Positions 44,828 to 53,084 of a DNA stretch of 64,000 bases are shown here, piece by piece. The notes under the pieces are model-generated. The model was not told where the DNA came from. It did no database searches and was given only the letters and a program-made list of their open reading frames with translations. The DNA comes from Flavobacterium sp. ACN6 (lineage in GTDB: Bacteria > Bacteroidota > Bacteroidia > Flavobacteriales > Flavobacteriaceae): the NCBI RefSeq assembly GCF_002304005.1, contig NZ_MRCQ01000013.1, positions 101,654 through 165,653 on the forward strand, in the 5' to 3' direction. Numbering within the stretch: the first letter of the stretch is position 1; each line of letters opens with the position of its first letter. A program made the translations under genes and the position numbers.

Positions 44828-45721
44828 ATGAAGTCAATTTCTATTCAAAAAAACTTAATTATTGCATTATTTGTTGCTTTATCCACAACATTCAACAGTT
44901 GTGCAACAGCGCAGTCTTCTAATAAAAAACAGCAATACAGAGTAGCGGTTTGCGACTGGATGATTTTAAAAAGACAAAAGTTAGGTTCTTTTGGCTTAGC
45001 CGCAGAAATAAAAGCTGACGGAATCGAACTAGACATGGGAGGTTTAGGAACCCGCCCCACTTTTGACAGTAAATTGGGCGATCCCGTAGAAAGACAAAAG
45101 TTTTTAGATAAATCAAAAGAAACCGGAGTTGGAATCAGTTCTATTGCCATGTCTGGGTTCTATGCGCAGTCTTTTGCGACCAGAGAAATTACGCCAATGA
45201 TCGACGACTGCATCAAAACGATGAAAGATATGAACGTAAAAGTGGCTTATCTTCCCTTGGGAACGCAAAGTGATTTGGTGAAGAATCCAGAATTACGTCC
45301 AGAAGTGATCAAGAGATTACAATGGGCAGGAAAACAAGTGGGCAAAATAGGCGGTGTTATTGCTATTGAAACTTCGTTGAGCGCCACAGAAGAGAAAAAA
45401 CTTTTAGAAGAAGTGGGTTCAAAATATATTAAGAGTTCTTTCAACTTCGCCAACGCAGTTGATAACGGCAGAGATATTTCATCTGAATTAAAAATCTTAG
45501 GAAAGAAATATATAGCTCAGATTCACGCTTCAAATACAGATCAATTTTGGTTAGAAAATGACAAAGCGATCGATATGCCAAAAATTAAACAAACGCTTGA
45601 TGAAATGAAATGGAGCGGCTGGCTTATTGTAGAGCGTTCTCGTGACGTAACGCAGGTACACAATGTAAAAGCCAATTACGGCGCAAATGTGGCCTATTTG
45701 AAAAAGATTTTTCAAAATTAA
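44828..45721 (+). CDS. Exported sugar isomerase/epimerase-like TIM barrel (lipoprotein)
   Basis: A 297-residue protein. The start at 44828 gives a lipoprotein signal with lipobox TFNSC (Cys25). The upstream ORF extension lies in a family E repeat. The mature part is an AP-endonuclease-2/xylose-isomerase-like barrel: EIKADGIELDMGGLG, VGISSIAMSGFYAQ, GGVIAIETSLSATE, YIAQIHASNTDQFW, and WSGWLIVERSRD with the final metal-binding-type Glu. Intracellular relatives isomerise sugars, but this copy is exported and lipid-anchored. Exported members in Bacteroides have been linked to 3-keto-glycoside chemistry, so a lyase or epimerase acting on released pectin sugars is possible. That is inference. The family assignment is solid. 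Confidence 0.75.
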   Translation: MKSISIQKNLIIALFVALSTTFNSCATAQSSNKKQQYRVAVCDWMILKRQKLGSFGLAAEIKADGIELDMGGLGTRPTFDSKLGDPVERQKFLDKSKETGVGISSIAMSGFYAQSFATREITPMIDDCIKTMKDMNVKVAYLPLGTQSDLVKNPELRPEVIKRLQWAGKQVGKIGGVIAIETSLSATEEKKLLEEVGSKYIKSSFNFANAVDNGRDISSELKILGKKYIAQIHASNTDQFWLENDKAIDMPKIKQTLDEMKWSGWLIVERSRDVTQVHNVKANYGANVAYLKKIFQN

Positions 45722-45729
45722 AAATATTC

Positions 45730-45879
45730 AGCCACAGATTAAAAGGATTAAAAGGATTTTTTTAATCTGTGGAAATCTTTTAATGAGTGGCAAAAATATC
45801 AAAAGAAATATCTGCTAGATCTGCCAAATCTGCGAGAGTAAATTTTTTCACGCAGATTTTGCAGATTGAGCAGATTTAT
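45730..45879. repeat. Family E variant followed by family D (copy 6)
   Basis: GCCACAGATTAAAAGGATTA (45731) folds back on TTTTAATCTGTGG, with an overlapping TGAGTGGCAA end at 45796. From 45810 a D fold-back runs (CTGCCAAATCTGCGAG / CACGCAGATTTTGCAG). The gap 45722-46037 holds only this and the family C hairpin at 45890. Confidence 0.8.
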
Positions 45880-45889
45880 TCTCTCAGTT

Positions 45890-46001
45890 TTGTCATCACG
45901 CGGAACGAGAGATCACACGCGTAACTCGACAAAGATTAGTGATTATCTATAAGGAATTTCTAGTGTGATTTCTCTCCCGATGCCTCGGGATCGAAATAAC
46001 A
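45890..46001. repeat. Family C long hairpin (copy 3) carrying a TCCCGA...TCGGGA palindrome
   Basis: Left boundary TTTTGTCATCACGCGGAACG, core AACTCGACAAAGATTAGTG, right arm with CTAGTGTGATTTCTC. The right arm is altered by TCCCGATGCCTCGGGA at 45975-45990, where other copies read CGTTCCTCAGG. It ends 36 nt before the next start. Confidence 0.85.
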
Positions 46002-46037
46002 AACAGAATACGATTTCAAGAATAAAATCATAATACA

Positions 46038-48767
46038 ATGAAATATTTAAGCTTACTTTTTTTAGGTTTCTACGTCTCTTTCGCGACAGCGCAAAATGTA
46101 ACTATCGTTAGCGATGCCAATTCGCCGAGAGCAAAATTCGGAGCCGAAAAACTATCCGAAACATTAGCTGCTAAAGGTTTCAAAACTACTTCTTCCAATA
46201 AAATTACAAAGTCAAAAGATCAGGTAATTGTTATTGGAGAAAAGGGAACCGATTTTTGGAAACAAAACGCAAAAAGTGCTAAAATAGATGATAGCAAACT
46301 GACTAAAAAAGAAGGCTTTCAAATTCGCACTCAAAAAAATATTATTTACATCGAAGGAACAGATGCTTCTGGAGCTTTATATGGCGCATTAGAAGTAGCA
46401 GACCATATTAAAGATTCAGGAAAACTTCCATCAGAAATTAATATTGACGACAGTCCGGAAATGGTTTTAAGAGGAGCTTGTATCGGAATGCAGAAACCCG
46501 TTTACCTTCCGGGTCGTGATGTTTACGAGTATCCGTACACGCCTGAAACTTTTCCTTGGTTTTACGATAAAAAACTATGGGTAAAGTATTTGGACATGCT
46601 GGTAGAAAACAGAATGAATTCCTTGTATTTATGGAACGGACATCCGTTTGCCTCTTTAGTGAAATTGAAAGAATATCCGTTTGCGGTAGAAGTAAGTGAT
46701 GAAGATTTCAAAAAGAACGAAGAAATCTATAAATTCTTAACGGTAGAAGCTAATAAAAGAGGAATCTGGGTAATTCAGATGTTTTACAATATCATTGTTT
46801 CTAAGCCTTTTGCAGAGCACTACAACATTAAAACTCAGGATCGTTCGCGTCCAATTACGCCTTTACTTTCAGATTATACCAGAAAATCTATTGCCGCTTT
46901 TATCGAAAAATATCCAAATGTTGGATTAATGGTTTGTTTGGGAGAAGCAATCAATACCGTTGATGACGATGTAGAATGGTTTACCAAAACCATTATTCCA
47001 GGCGTTCGTGATGGTTTACAAGCATTAGGAAAAACAGAAGAACCGCCAATTATCCTTCGTTCTCACGATACAGATGGGCCTTTGGTAATGGAAAAATCAC
47101 TTCCGTTATACAAAAATTTATATACAGAAAGTAAATATACCGGAGAGTCTCTAACGACTTATACGCCAGGCGGACCTTGGGGAGAAACACACAAACAATT
47201 AAGTGCTTTACAATCAATTCATATTGAGAATGTTCATATTTTGGCAAATTTGGAACCATTTAGATACGGTTCGCCAGACTTTATCCAGAAAACCGTAAAA
47301 GCAATGCACAGCGTTCACGGGGCAAATGCACTGCATTTATATCCGCAAGCTTCGTATTGGGATTGGCCTTATTCGGCAGATAAAACCAAAACAGGCGAAC
47401 GTTTATTAGAAATGGATCGTGACTGGATTTGGTACAAGGCCTGGGCAAGATATGCATGGGATAGTAAAAGAGACCGAAAAGAAGAAGTTAACTATTGGAA
47501 TAATGACCTAGCAGCTAAATACGGAACCGATTTAGAAGCGGCAAATAACATCCAAAAAGCGTATGATGAAACAGGAGAAATTGCGCCAAAAACGTTAAGA
47601 CGTTTCGGAATTACAGAGGGGAACCGTCAGACTTTATTATTAGGAATGTTTGAAAGTCAATTGGTTAATCCATCAAAATGGCGTGTTTATCCAGGTTTCC
47701 ATGAATCATGCGGGCCAGCTGGAGAATTGCTTTTAGAATATGCTAAAAAAGAATGGAATAAAGAACCGCATTCGGGCGAACTTCCAACGCAGATTATTGC
47801 AGAAATTACAGAGCACGGAAGATTAGCAGTTGAAGCGATTGACAAAGCCGAAAAAAGCGTAACCAAAGACAAAGAAGAATTTCTACGTCTTAAAAACGAT
47901 ATGCATGCTTATAAAGCCTTCGCCGATTTCTTTTCAGAAAAAGTAAAAGCAGCTTTATTGGTGTTGAGATACAGTTATTCCAACGATATTACCGATTTAG
48001 ATAAAGCAATGCCTCACTTAGAAAAAAGCTTGGAGCATTACGAATTATTGGTCAATCTCACAAAAGATACGTATTATTATGCCAACAGTATGCAGACCGC
48101 GCAGCGTAGAATTCCAATTGGGGGCGATGACGGAAACAACAAAACGTGGGCAGAATTATTACCGCATTACGAACGAGAATTGGCAAATTTTAAAAGAAAT
48201 CTGGACAAGTTAAAATCTTCAAAAGATGGTAAAATTGAAACCAAAGAAGGAAAGCCTTGGAAAACGGCAGAAGTAACTTTTATTGATGAAAAACCGGCAA
48301 CTTATTTAGTTAAAACGGGAACAAAAGTTTATGGAACAGACATTTCTGAATTGACGAAGATAGCTCCGGAACTTCAAAATCTAAAAGGTTTTACGTATGT
48401 AGAAAACGATCAAAACGAAAAAGGAACACATTTGAAGTTTAAAAACACAAAAGCAGTTAAATTAGTAGTGGGTTATTTCAATTCAGATCAGAAAAGATTT
48501 TTATTGCCGCCAAGTTTAGAAACAGATGCTGCAGGAAACGCCCACGGTCAAGCCGAAGTTATTCTGGCAAGTGCCATGAATTTAAAAGAGCTTCCGCGCG
48601 TAAACATTCACACATATACGTTTCAGCCTGGCGAGAATAAGTTAGATTTAGGAAAAGGAAAAGTATTAATTTTAGGTTTTATCGATGCAGATCAAACCAT
48701 AACACCGCGCGATGTTGGGTATATCGATGCAGGAGAAAAAGCGGCTATAGACTGGTTGTTTTATTAA
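46038..48767 (+). CDS. GH67-like TIM-barrel glycoside hydrolase, candidate uronidase
   Basis: A 909-residue exported protein with a signal peptide ending at Ala18 (FATA/QNV). The N-terminal alpha/beta domain (about 20-145: SPRAKFGAEKLSETLAAKG, then IYIEGTDASGALYGALEVAD) is the kind placed before GH20 and GH67 barrels. The barrel follows with VLRGACIGMQKP, NRMNSLYLWNGHPF, NVGLMVCLGEAINTVDDD, HILANLEPFRYG and LHLYPQASYWDWPYS. A helical region and a C-terminal beta-sandwich (about 730-909) complete it. Candidate acids are Glu in CLGEAIN and Glu in LANLEPF. It is longer than usual GH67 alpha-glucuronidases (about 700), and I cannot place it in a described family. A uronidase acting on galacturonic or glucuronic acid of pectin side chains is my best inference. 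Confidence 0.65.
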   Translation: MKYLSLLFLGFYVSFATAQNVTIVSDANSPRAKFGAEKLSETLAAKGFKTTSSNKITKSKDQVIVIGEKGTDFWKQNAKSAKIDDSKLTKKEGFQIRTQKNIIYIEGTDASGALYGALEVADHIKDSGKLPSEINIDDSPEMVLRGACIGMQKPVYLPGRDVYEYPYTPETFPWFYDKKLWVKYLDMLVENRMNSLYLWNGHPFASLVKLKEYPFAVEVSDEDFKKNEEIYKFLTVEANKRGIWVIQMFYNIIVSKPFAEHYNIKTQDRSRPITPLLSDYTRKSIAAFIEKYPNVGLMVCLGEAINTVDDDVEWFTKTIIPGVRDGLQALGKTEEPPIILRSHDTDGPLVMEKSLPLYKNLYTESKYTGESLTTYTPGGPWGETHKQLSALQSIHIENVHILANLEPFRYGSPDFIQKTVKAMHSVHGANALHLYPQASYWDWPYSADKTKTGERLLEMDRDWIWYKAWARYAWDSKRDRKEEVNYWNNDLAAKYGTDLEAANNIQKAYDETGEIAPKTLRRFGITEGNRQTLLLGMFESQLVNPSKWRVYPGFHESCGPAGELLLEYAKKEWNKEPHSGELPTQIIAEITEHGRLAVEAIDKAEKSVTKDKEEFLRLKNDMHAYKAFADFFSEKVKAALLVLRYSYSNDITDLDKAMPHLEKSLEHYELLVNLTKDTYYYANSMQTAQRRIPIGGDDGNNKTWAELLPHYERELANFKRNLDKLKSSKDGKIETKEGKPWKTAEVTFIDEKPATYLVKTGTKVYGTDISELTKIAPELQNLKGFTYVENDQNEKGTHLKFKNTKAVKLVVGYFNSDQKRFLLPPSLETDAAGNAHGQAEVILASAMNLKELPRVNIHTYTFQPGENKLDLGKGKVLILGFIDADQTITPRDVGYIDAGEKAAIDWLFY

Positions 48768-48778
48768 TAAGAATAAGT

Positions 48779-48865
48779 TGGGCGTGTCCCTCCGGGTCGG
48801 GCTTTCGGCTATATCTTTTATTCCGCTGAAGCTTCATAAAAGGATACCGCCTCAATCCCTCACGC
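48779..48865 (-). repeat. Family I element (copy 3), possible structured RNA
   Basis: Begins GGGCGTGTCCCTCCGGGTC, the inverse of the end of copy 2. On the minus strand it reads GCGTGAGGGATTGAGGCGGT, then ATCCTTTTATGAAGC, then AAAAGATATAGCCGAAAGCC. It lies 12 nt downstream of the GH67-like gene and points against the genes. The gap 48768-49170 holds this, a split family A element, a family C hairpin and two family A copies, but no gene. Confidence 0.65.
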
Positions 48866-48883
48866 AAATTCGCAGTTAATTTA

Positions 48884-48925
48884 GACCTGACATTCCCGAA
48901 GCCTCGGGATAAAATCTGTCAGGTC
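48884..48925. repeat. Family A palindrome split by a TCCCGA...TCGGGA palindrome
   Basis: Outer arms GACCTGACA (48884-48892) and TGTCAGGTC (48917-48925) equal those of the intact copy at 37578. The centre carries TCCCGAAGCCTCGGGA (48894-48909). Confidence 0.88.
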
Positions 48926-48948
48926 CGTTAAGAAATATAAACACAATT

Positions 48949-49051
48949 TTGTCATCCTGAGGAACGAAGGATCACACTAGAAACTCCGCATAGTACATTA
49001 ACAATCTTTGTAGAATTGCAAGTGTGACTTCTCCTCTGTCGAATTGACAAA
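48949..49051. repeat. Family C long hairpin (copy 4)
   Basis: Left side TTGTCATCCTGAGGAACGAA, core with ACTCCGCATAG and AACAATCTTTGTAGAATTGC, right side CAAGTGTGACTTCTCC ... AATTGACAA. The right arm has diverged more than in copies 2 and 5. Confidence 0.82.
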
Positions 49052-49076
49052 ACAAATGAGATCAGCTTATGAATTT

Positions 49077-49103
49077 CCTGCAAGGTTTACAAAACCTTGT
49101 AGG
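49077..49103. repeat. Family A palindrome (copy 9)
   Basis: CCTGCAAGGTTTAC faces AAAACCTTGTAGG with two mismatches. It lies 30 bp upstream of copy 10. Confidence 0.82.
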
Positions 49104-49132
49104 TATTCTAGTCATCGTTAAAAAAATCAAGA

Positions 49133-49157
49133 CTGCAAGGTTTTTAAAACCTTGCAG
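49133..49157. repeat. Family A palindrome (copy 10)
   Basis: CTGCAAGGTTTT and AAAACCTTGCAG pair perfectly. It ends 13 nt before the ATG at 49171. Confidence 0.88.
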
Positions 49158-49170
49158 GAACGTAGAAAAT

Positions 49171-52100
49171 ATGAAGAAAATAGTTTTTTTTATTTTTTGT
49201 TTTTTTTCAAGTCTTTGCTTTGTTTGGAGTCAGAGCAAAGATTCGGGGAAATTTCGTAAAGAAATTTCACTGAATTCGTCTTGGGAAACCGTAATCTTGG
49301 AAAATCTTCCTGCACAAGAAGAGAGGTTTGTAGACCATCCAGAAACTGATTCCAATTGGCAGCAGGTTAGTGTGCCTCACAATTGGGATCAGTATTATGG
49401 TTTCAGAAGAACAAAACACGGAAATTTACATGGTACTGCCTGGTACAAAAGATCTTTAAAACTCGATAAAAAAGACGTTTCAAAAAAACTTTTTTTATAC
49501 TTCGAAGGTGTAAGTTCGTACGCAGATGTTTGGGTAAACGGCAAAAAGGTCGGACAGCATAAAGGAGGCAGAACTACTTTTACTTTAGACATTACAACAG
49601 CAGTTCATTTCGACAAAGAAAATACAATTTTAGTTAAAGCTTCGCATCCTTCCTTGATAGCAGATCTTCCTTGGGTTTGCGGAGGATGTTCCGGCGAATG
49701 GGGATTTTCAGAAGGTTCTCAGCCAATGGGGATTTTCAGACCAGTTTCTTTAGTTGTAACAAATGATGTTCGAATTGAACCTTTTGGCGTTCATATCTGG
49801 AATGACAAATCGGTTTCCAAACAAAGAGCCATTCTTCATACTACTACAGAAATCAAGAATTACGGTACTTCAGAACGAAATTTAACGGTTGAAAATGTTC
49901 TTTATGATGGTTCGGGAAAGAAAACTGTTAGTACAAAAAATGATATCAAATACGCTTCTGGAGAAACAAAAGAAATAGCACAGACACTTCCAGAGATTTT
50001 AAATCCGCAATTATGGTCACCGTCAAATCCTTATTTATATAAACTGGTCACTTCTGTTTATGAAAACGGAAAAATTATCGATCAGTTAACAACTCCTTAC
50101 GGAATCCGGTGGGTGAGCTGGCCGGTTAGTCGAGACGGAAAAGACAATCGTTTTTTTATTAACGACGAACCTTTATTTATTAACGGAACCTGCGAATACG
50201 AGCATTTAATTGGAAACAGCCATTCGTTTTCAGACGAAATGATTCATTCCAGAATCGAGCAGATAAAAGCGGGAGGATTTAACGCTTTTAGAGAAGCACA
50301 CCAACCTCATAATTTATTGTATCAAAAAGAATTAGACAAAAACGGAATCCTGTTTTGGAGTCAGTTTTCGGCACATATTTGGTACGATACGCCAGAATTC
50401 AAGGAAAATTTCAAAACACTTTTACGCGAATGGATTAAAGAACGTAGAAACAGCCCGTCGGTTGTCATGTGGGGATTGCAGAATGAAAGTACAATTCCGA
50501 AGGAATTTGCCGAAGAATGCACGCAGATCATCCGGGAAATGGATCCGTTATCTGCTTCACAAAGAATCGTAACAACTTGTAACGGCGGAGAAGGAACAGA
50601 TTGGAATGTAGTTCAAAATTGGTCAGGAACCTATGGCGGTGATCCTCTAAAGTATCATGTCGAAATGAGCACACAATTGCTAAACGGCGAATACGGCGCA
50701 TGGCGTTCTGCCGATTTACATACCGAAGGTGAATTTGACCAAAAGGGAACTTTGAGCGAAAACAGATTCTCTCAATTAATGGAAATTAAAGTCCGTGAAG
50801 CAGAATCGGTTAAAGATAAAATTGCAGGGCAGTTCAACTGGCTTTTTGCTTCGCACGAAAATCCGGGAAGAGTTCAAAACGGCGAAGGATTTAGGGATAT
50901 CGACAAAGTTGGCCCTGTAAATTACAAAGGACTTTTTACGATTTGGGGCGAACCTTTGGATGCATTTTATATGTACCGCGCCAATTACGTTTCGAACAAA
51001 ACCAATCCGATGGTTTACATTGTTTCGCACACTTGGCCAAGCCGTTGGGATTCGGCAGGAATTAAAAACGGAATCGATGTTTACTCGAATTGTGATGAAG
51101 TAGAATTGTTCAACGACGTCAATGCATCATCATTAGGAAAACTAAAAAATCCGGGAATCGGGAAGCATTTTCAATTCAATAATGTCAATATTCAGTACAA
51201 TGTTTTATATGCCGTTGGTTATGTAAATGGTGTGGCAGTTGCTAAAGATTATATTGTTTTAAATACACTTCCGAAAGCGCCAAATTTAAATGCTTTGACT
51301 GCTGATAAAGCCAATATTACACAAGCGAAAAAAGGGTACAATTATATATATAGAGTAAATTGTGGTGGTTCTGAAATGACCGACAGTTCTGGAAAAACCT
51401 GGTTTACCGATACACACAAAAACGGACAATATACGTATGGATCTTTGTCTTGGACGGATAATTTTGAAAAACTTCCCGATTTCTTCGCGAGTCAAAGAAC
51501 GACTTTCGATCCAATAAACGGAACAAAAGATCCAGAATTATTTCAAAGTTTTAGATACGGAGTAGATAAATTGCGTTATGAATTTCCTGTAAGCGACGGA
51601 GAATATTTAGTAGAATTATATTTTACAGAACCGTGGTACGGAACCGGAGGCGGAATGGATTGTAAAGGCTGGCGTTTGTTTGATGTTGCCATAAACGATA
51701 ATATTGTTTTAAAAGATCTTGATATTTGGGCAGAAGCCGGACATGATCAGGCATTAAAGAAAACATTTGTTGTAAAAAGCAAAAATGGAAAAATTGTAAT
51801 TTCGTTTCCAAACGTAAAAGCGGGACAGGCCATTATTTCGGCAATTGCCATTGGAACCAAAAAGAGGTTTGAAAAACCTGCAGATCAGTCTCCAAAGAAC
51901 ATTGAGAATCTGGTTTTAGATTCGTATGATAAAACAAACAGAATAGCTTCGTGGCTGGATATTAATTCAAAACAATTTTCAGATTCTGATGTTGTTTTTA
52001 CTGAATTGCCTTCAGAAGTTTTTGGAGCAGATTATTTACAGTTTTCAGATCATTCAAAAATTAAAGGCTCATTTACTGTAAAAGAAGAATCTACCATTTT

Positions 52101-52698
52101 TGTTTTCGTTGACAGTAAAATCAAAGAATTCGCTTCGTTATCAGATTATAAAAAAATAGAAGAAAAAGCTAAAAATAGTAATCGTACTGAATTCACCGTT
52201 TTCAGTAAAAAAGTAAAAAAAGGAGAGAAAGTTCTTTTTGATAACTCCCAATCTATAAGTTCTATCGCCGTTGTGCCAACTTATGATATGGGCGAAAAAG
52301 ACGATTCAAGACCTGTTGTAATTATCGAGGCCGAAAAAGCAAAAAGCACCGGAAGCGGCATCGAAAAAGGAAATTTCAAAAAAGCAGATTATATTGAGTT
52401 TACCAAAAAGACAGCAAACAGTATTCAGTTTGAGGTAAAACCCGGCGTGGCTGGAATATATTTAATGCGTTTTAAATTTATGAACCGAAATAAAACGCCG
52501 TTAAAAGTCAAATTCAAAATGGAAGATGCCTACGGAATTTTAATGCGAAACGATACCATTGAATTTTTTCCTTCGCCAGAAAAATGGAAGATTTTAAATA
52601 CCACTTCTGGTGGTTATATTAATGCGGGAACGTATAAAATTACTTTGGAAGGAGATGATTTGAAAGGATTGATGCTGGATAATTTTGAGTTTCAATAG
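49171..52698 (+). CDS. GH2 family beta-glycosidase with malectin-like and C-terminal binding domains
   Basis: An 1175-residue exported enzyme. The ATG at 49171 gives a signal peptide ending near Ser20 (FVWS/QSKD). A longer in-frame ORF from 49069 would translate two family A palindromes and is rejected. GH2 order: jelly-roll sugar-binding domain (VSVPHNWDQYYGFRRTKHGN, YFEGVSSYADVWVNGKKVG), Ig-like domain, then the TIM barrel with acid/base Glu439 in MWGLQNEST and nucleophile Glu507 in LLNGEYGAW. From about 715-880 is a malectin-like domain (YIYRVNCGGSEMTDSSGKTW). From about 1050 to the end is a CBM6-like sandwich (VVIIEAEKAKSTGSGIEKG). Likely a beta-galactosidase or beta-glucuronidase acting on pectin side chains. 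The extra domains suggest attachment to large polysaccharide. Confidence 0.88.
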   Translation: MKKIVFFIFCFFSSLCFVWSQSKDSGKFRKEISLNSSWETVILENLPAQEERFVDHPETDSNWQQVSVPHNWDQYYGFRRTKHGNLHGTAWYKRSLKLDKKDVSKKLFLYFEGVSSYADVWVNGKKVGQHKGGRTTFTLDITTAVHFDKENTILVKASHPSLIADLPWVCGGCSGEWGFSEGSQPMGIFRPVSLVVTNDVRIEPFGVHIWNDKSVSKQRAILHTTTEIKNYGTSERNLTVENVLYDGSGKKTVSTKNDIKYASGETKEIAQTLPEILNPQLWSPSNPYLYKLVTSVYENGKIIDQLTTPYGIRWVSWPVSRDGKDNRFFINDEPLFINGTCEYEHLIGNSHSFSDEMIHSRIEQIKAGGFNAFREAHQPHNLLYQKELDKNGILFWSQFSAHIWYDTPEFKENFKTLLREWIKERRNSPSVVMWGLQNESTIPKEFAEECTQIIREMDPLSASQRIVTTCNGGEGTDWNVVQNWSGTYGGDPLKYHVEMSTQLLNGEYGAWRSADLHTEGEFDQKGTLSENRFSQLMEIKVREAESVKDKIAGQFNWLFASHENPGRVQNGEGFRDIDKVGPVNYKGLFTIWGEPLDAFYMYRANYVSNKTNPMVYIVSHTWPSRWDSAGIKNGIDVYSNCDEVELFNDVNASSLGKLKNPGIGKHFQFNNVNIQYNVLYAVGYVNGVAVAKDYIVLNTLPKAPNLNALTADKANITQAKKGYNYIYRVNCGGSEMTDSSGKTWFTDTHKNGQYTYGSLSWTDNFEKLPDFFASQRTTFDPINGTKDPELFQSFRYGVDKLRYEFPVSDGEYLVELYFTEPWYGTGGGMDCKGWRLFDVAINDNIVLKDLDIWAEAGHDQALKKTFVVKSKNGKIVISFPNVKAGQAIISAIAIGTKKRFEKPADQSPKNIENLVLDSYDKTNRIASWLDINSKQFSDSDVVFTELPSEVFGADYLQFSDHSKIKGSFTVKEESTIFVFVDSKIKEFASLSDYKKIEEKAKNSNRTEFTVFSKKVKKGEKVLFDNSQSISSIAVVPTYDMGEKDDSRPVVIIEAEKAKSTGSGIEKGNFKKADYIEFTKKTANSIQFEVKPGVAGIYLMRFKFMNRNKTPLKVKFKMEDAYGILMRNDTIEFFPSPEKWKILNTTSGGYINAGTYKITLEGDDLKGLMLDNFEFQ

Positions 52699-52756
52699 GT
52701 TTTTTTGTAGGTTCAAAGGTTCAGAGAGGCAAAGGGGCAAAGGTTTTTTTCTGTTG

Positions 52757-52776
52757 AGACGCATAGCAGTGCGTCT
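52757..52776. repeat. Short palindrome in the repeat-rich gap 52699-52941
   Basis: AGACGCATAGCAGTGCGTCT, with 8-bp arms allowing one mismatch. The surrounding gap 52699-53084 has purine-rich AAAGG strings, a TGCCACGAAGACAC segment like family E, a TCCCGAGGCTTCGGGA palindrome (52886-52901) and a family C hairpin. No gene is seen. Confidence 0.65.
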
Positions 52777-52885
52777 ACGTTCCAATTGTCGTAGAGATTT
52801 TGCCACGAAGACACAAAGACGCGAAGAAGTAAAGAAATAAAGAAGTAAAGGAACAAAGGTTTATTCGGTTTGTCAGGTTGACCGA

Positions 52886-52901
52886 TCCCGAGGCTTCGGG
52901 A
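52886..52901. repeat. Stand-alone TCCCGAGGCTTCGGGA palindrome
   Basis: Same 16-bp unit as at 26796, 45975 and 48894, with one central mismatch. Here it follows TTTGTCAGGTTGACCGA, which could be the remnant of a family A left arm. Confidence 0.7.
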
Positions 52902-52941
52902 GAAGTCCGCGCAAAGTGAAGAAAACCAGTATTACGTTCAG

Positions 52942-53047
52942 TTTGTCATCCTGAGGAACGAAGGATCACACACGAAACTCGACAAAGATTGGCGACAATT
53001 AGGAGCGGATTATCTAGTGTGATCCTTCGTTCCTCAGGATGACAAAA
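52942..53047. repeat. Family C long hairpin (copy 5), best preserved
   Basis: The arms TTTGTCATCCTGAGGAACGA and TCGTTCCTCAGGATGACAAA are exact complements, and the pairing continues through AGGATCACAC / AGTGTGATCC. It ends 37 nt before the GH2 start at 53085. Confidence 0.92.
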
Positions 53048-53084
53048 CGATGTTAAAAAGAATACTAGAATAAAAAACATATTT

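Noticed and set aside
49069..49170. Upstream extension of the GH2-malectin gene
   Set aside because: It would translate two family A palindromes and bury the signal peptide. The ATG at 49171 gives a normal export signal.
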